Source: Nautiliaceae bacterium (GTDB lineage: Bacteria; Campylobacterota; Campylobacteria; Campylobacterales; Nautiliaceae). From it: a stretch of DNA of 5,683 nucleotides. A program made the translations under genes and the position numbers. The stretch lies in contig JALTBU010000144.1 of the NCBI GenBank assembly GCA_027008345.1, positions 1 through 5,683 on the forward strand. The letters run 5' to 3'. Shown here piece after piece: positions 4,570-5,683 of the stretch; the stretch's first letter is position 1; each line of letters starts with the position of its first letter. Below the pieces are notes generated by a model. That model did not search any database. It saw only the letters and a list, made by a program, of their open reading frames with translations, and was not told the DNA's origin.

Positions 4570-5139
4570 ATGCAAAATTATAAAATTCTTCCAAAACTCG
4601 CAAGGCTTTCCATTTTAGAGGAATTTGAAGGTAAAAAACTTATTGACAGAGATGAATGGGTAGAAAAATATCCATGGCTTGAAGAAAAAAGAGCCACATT
4701 TGTAACTTTAAAAATGAAAAACAAACCAAGGGGAAGTAATCTTAGAGGATGTATAGGCTCAATCCTGCCTTATAGACCATTAATCGATGATGTTGTTGCA
4801 AATGCAAAAGCAGCAGCTTTTGAAGACCCGAGGTTTCCACCCCTTACATTTGAAGAATTTGATGAGGTTGAAATTGAAGTTAGTATTCTTACAATTCCTG
4901 AAAAAGTGGAATATGAAGATGTAAATGATTTAAGAACAAAAATAAGACCAATGGTGGATGGGGTAATACTTCAACTTGGAAATTATCAGGCAACATTCTT
5001 ACCAGCTGTGTGGGAAGAACTTCCAAGTTTTGATATTTTCTTTGCACATCTTTGTATGAAAGCTGGGATGCCTGGGGATTGTTTAAGATATCATCCGACA
5101 ATTTATAAATATCAGGCGGTTGAGGTTAAAGAAGATTAA
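4570..5139 (+). CDS. amrA: AMMECR1 domain protein (AmmeMemoRadiSam system protein A)
   Basis: The 189-residue protein is a single AMMECR1 domain. It has the family signature LRGCIGS (58-64), then DPRFPPL (86-92), EIEVSIL (101-107), DGVIL (130-134) and ATFLPAVWEELP (141-152). In many bacteria and archaea this domain is encoded beside, or fused to, a Memo-like protein and a radical SAM enzyme. That trio is called AmmeMemoRadiSam and its chemical role is unresolved. No partner gene is adjacent here. The protein is cytoplasmic, with no signal peptide or membrane span. The conserved Cys61 of LRGCIG and several acidic residues line the presumed active cleft of the family. The start is unambiguous: AAGGAGG (4558-4564), the ideal Shine-Dalgarno, lies five bases before the ATG. 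It has its own strong promoter. Its stop codon directly abuts that of the convergent DUF202 gene. Confidence 0.92.
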   Translation: MQNYKILPKLARLSILEEFEGKKLIDRDEWVEKYPWLEEKRATFVTLKMKNKPRGSNLRGCIGSILPYRPLIDDVVANAKAAAFEDPRFPPLTFEEFDEVEIEVSILTIPEKVEYEDVNDLRTKIRPMVDGVILQLGNYQATFLPAVWEELPSFDIFFAHLCMKAGMPGDCLRYHPTIYKYQAVEVKED

Positions 5140-5529
5140 CTAAAGAATAATCATACTGATAAGTACAATTATTCCGATAATAGCAACAAATGCAGATAAA
5201 AAAAAATATATTTTTTTATCTGTATCCATTGTTCCTTTTTTTAGATGCTCTATCCATTTTGTATAATATCTATAAGTATATAAAGCCATCAAAATTCCGG
5301 CTATAACAATAAAAATGCCAAGATAATTATAAAATTGTATATTTATAAATTTTGTAGATAATTGAATATGTTTTGATTTTAATTCTGTTAATACCAGATA
5401 CAAAAACAAATCAAATTTTTCTATAACAAATCCAAAAGCTATTAAAGATACAGATGTTCCAATCAATGAAATAGTGGCCCTTTCGACTGCCATTAAATTT
5501 CTAGGGTCTATTTTTGGATTATCATTCAT
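5140..5529 (-). CDS. DUF202 (YidH-like) family inner-membrane protein
   Basis: The 129-residue protein has the DUF202 layout. A short cytoplasmic N terminus carries the conserved DPR-NLMAVERATIS motif (9-21), followed by three predicted membrane helices at about 20-36, 68-86 and 107-128. The classical motif is DPR..LAxERTxLAWxRT; here the tryptophan and second arginine are lost (SLIGTS), a divergent form. The loop between helices 1 and 2 (about 50-66) is unusually long and polar for the family. Its function is unknown. The start at 5529 has AAGGA six bases upstream. A second ATG four bases downstream is out of frame. The gene is convergent with, and directly abuts, the AMMECR1 gene, with no terminator between them. 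Confidence 0.85.
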   Translation of the reverse strand: MNDNPKIDPRNLMAVERATISLIGTSVSLIAFGFVIEKFDLFLYLVLTELKSKHIQLSTKFINIQFYNYLGIFIVIAGILMALYTYRYYTKWIEHLKKGTMDTDKKIYFFLSAFVAIIGIIVLISMIIL

Positions 5530-5559
5530 TCTTATTCCTTTAATACTTCTTAATCCATA

Positions 5560-5565
5560 ATTATA
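5560..5565 (-). promoter_or_regulatory. -10 box of the DUF202 gene
   Basis: Read on the minus strand this is a perfect TATAAT, placing the transcription start near 5553 and giving a leader of about 24 bases before the start codon at 5529. A second TATAAT on the same strand lies at 5588-5593. Neither has a convincing -35 box. Confidence 0.4.
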
Positions 5566-5588
5566 TCTTACTTAAATGACTTTCATAA

Positions 5589-5683
5589 TTATAAAAACTT
5601 ACTTATCTTTATATTTTTTACAATCTTTTTTAGATTTTGGTAATCCATACAAAAGAACATGAACGAGTTTTTACCTAATTTAA
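5589..5683 (-). CDS. Possible 3' end of a gene entering from the right edge
   Basis: On the minus strand one frame is open from the window edge to a TAA at 5589-5591, encoding about 30 residues including FMFFCMDYQNLKKIVKNIKI. It could be the C terminus of a gene upstream of, and co-directional with, the DUF202 gene. The stretch is too short to assign, and AT-rich non-coding DNA could give the same. On the other strand an ATG at 5659 also opens a frame running off the edge, with only a weak AAAAG upstream. Confidence 0.25.
   Translation of the reverse strand, partial: KLGKNSFMFFCMDYQNLKKIVKNIKISKFL

Noticed and set aside
4889..5101. Minus-strand reading frame opposite the AMMECR1 gene
   Set aside because: It is antisense to a conserved domain and has no ribosome binding site.
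5196..5217. Long A and T homopolymer runs inside the DUF202 gene as a phase-variation tract
   Set aside because: A/T runs of this length are common in this AT-rich sequence, and contingency tracts in this phylum are usually G/C runs; the frame is intact.
5551..5649. Nine-base direct repeat TAATCCATA (5551-5559 and 5641-5649)
   Set aside because: It is short and AT-rich, with nothing resembling an attachment site or mobile element around it.
5596..5664. Minus-strand codons encoding LLYGLPKSKKDCKKYKDK, resembling a protein C terminus
   Set aside because: The frame has a stop about 23 codons upstream inside the window and no start or SD; calling it a gene remnant would need a frameshift that cannot be shown.

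Overview
This is an AT-rich, gene-dense bacterial chromosome segment. It probably comes from a thermophilic or vent-type member of the Campylobacterota, perhaps the Nautiliales. That placement is an inference from three things: a free-standing FlhB C-terminal-domain protein (FlhX type), a short (425-residue) LeuC rather than the ~470-residue enterobacterial type, and promoters with good TATAAT -10 boxes but mostly poor -35 boxes. No rRNA, tRNA, CRISPR, transposase or phage gene is visible.

Layout. (1) Bases 1-320 hold the 3' end of an unrecognised + strand gene that enters from the left. (2) Bases 325-2564 hold a two-gene minus-strand operon: leuC (isopropylmalate dehydratase large subunit), then an agmatine deiminase-family gene joined to it by an ATGA stop/start overlap. 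(3) Divergent from leuC is an exported single-domain rhodanese (2664-3140) that ends at the only convincing rho-independent terminator in the window. (4) Bases 3230-4156 hold a tight + strand operon: a DUF2905 membrane protein, a ThpR-type RNA 2',3'-cyclic phosphodiesterase and an FlhX-like export-switch protein, all overlapping. (5) An 80-residue orphan protein (4260-4502) has its promoter -10 box and ribosome binding site inside a perfect 11-bp inverted repeat. (6) An AMMECR1 / AmmeMemoRadiSam-A protein (4570-5139) has the best promoter in the window and a near-ideal Shine-Dalgarno. (7) A DUF202 three-helix membrane protein lies on the minus strand (5140-5529), directly abutting the previous gene tail to tail. 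The last ~150 bases hold its promoter region and possibly the edge of another gene.

How the genes relate. Most are housekeeping functions: leucine biosynthesis, polyamine/arginine-related chemistry, periplasmic sulfur transfer, RNA end processing and flagellar export control. No defence system or mobile cluster is evident. The most interesting signals are regulatory. They are the promoter-enclosing inverted repeat that contains the SD of the orphan gene, an inverted repeat overlapping the AMMECR1 promoter -35, an operator-like palindrome between leuC and the rhodanese, and a 12-bp near-perfect inverted repeat inside the agmatine deiminase gene.
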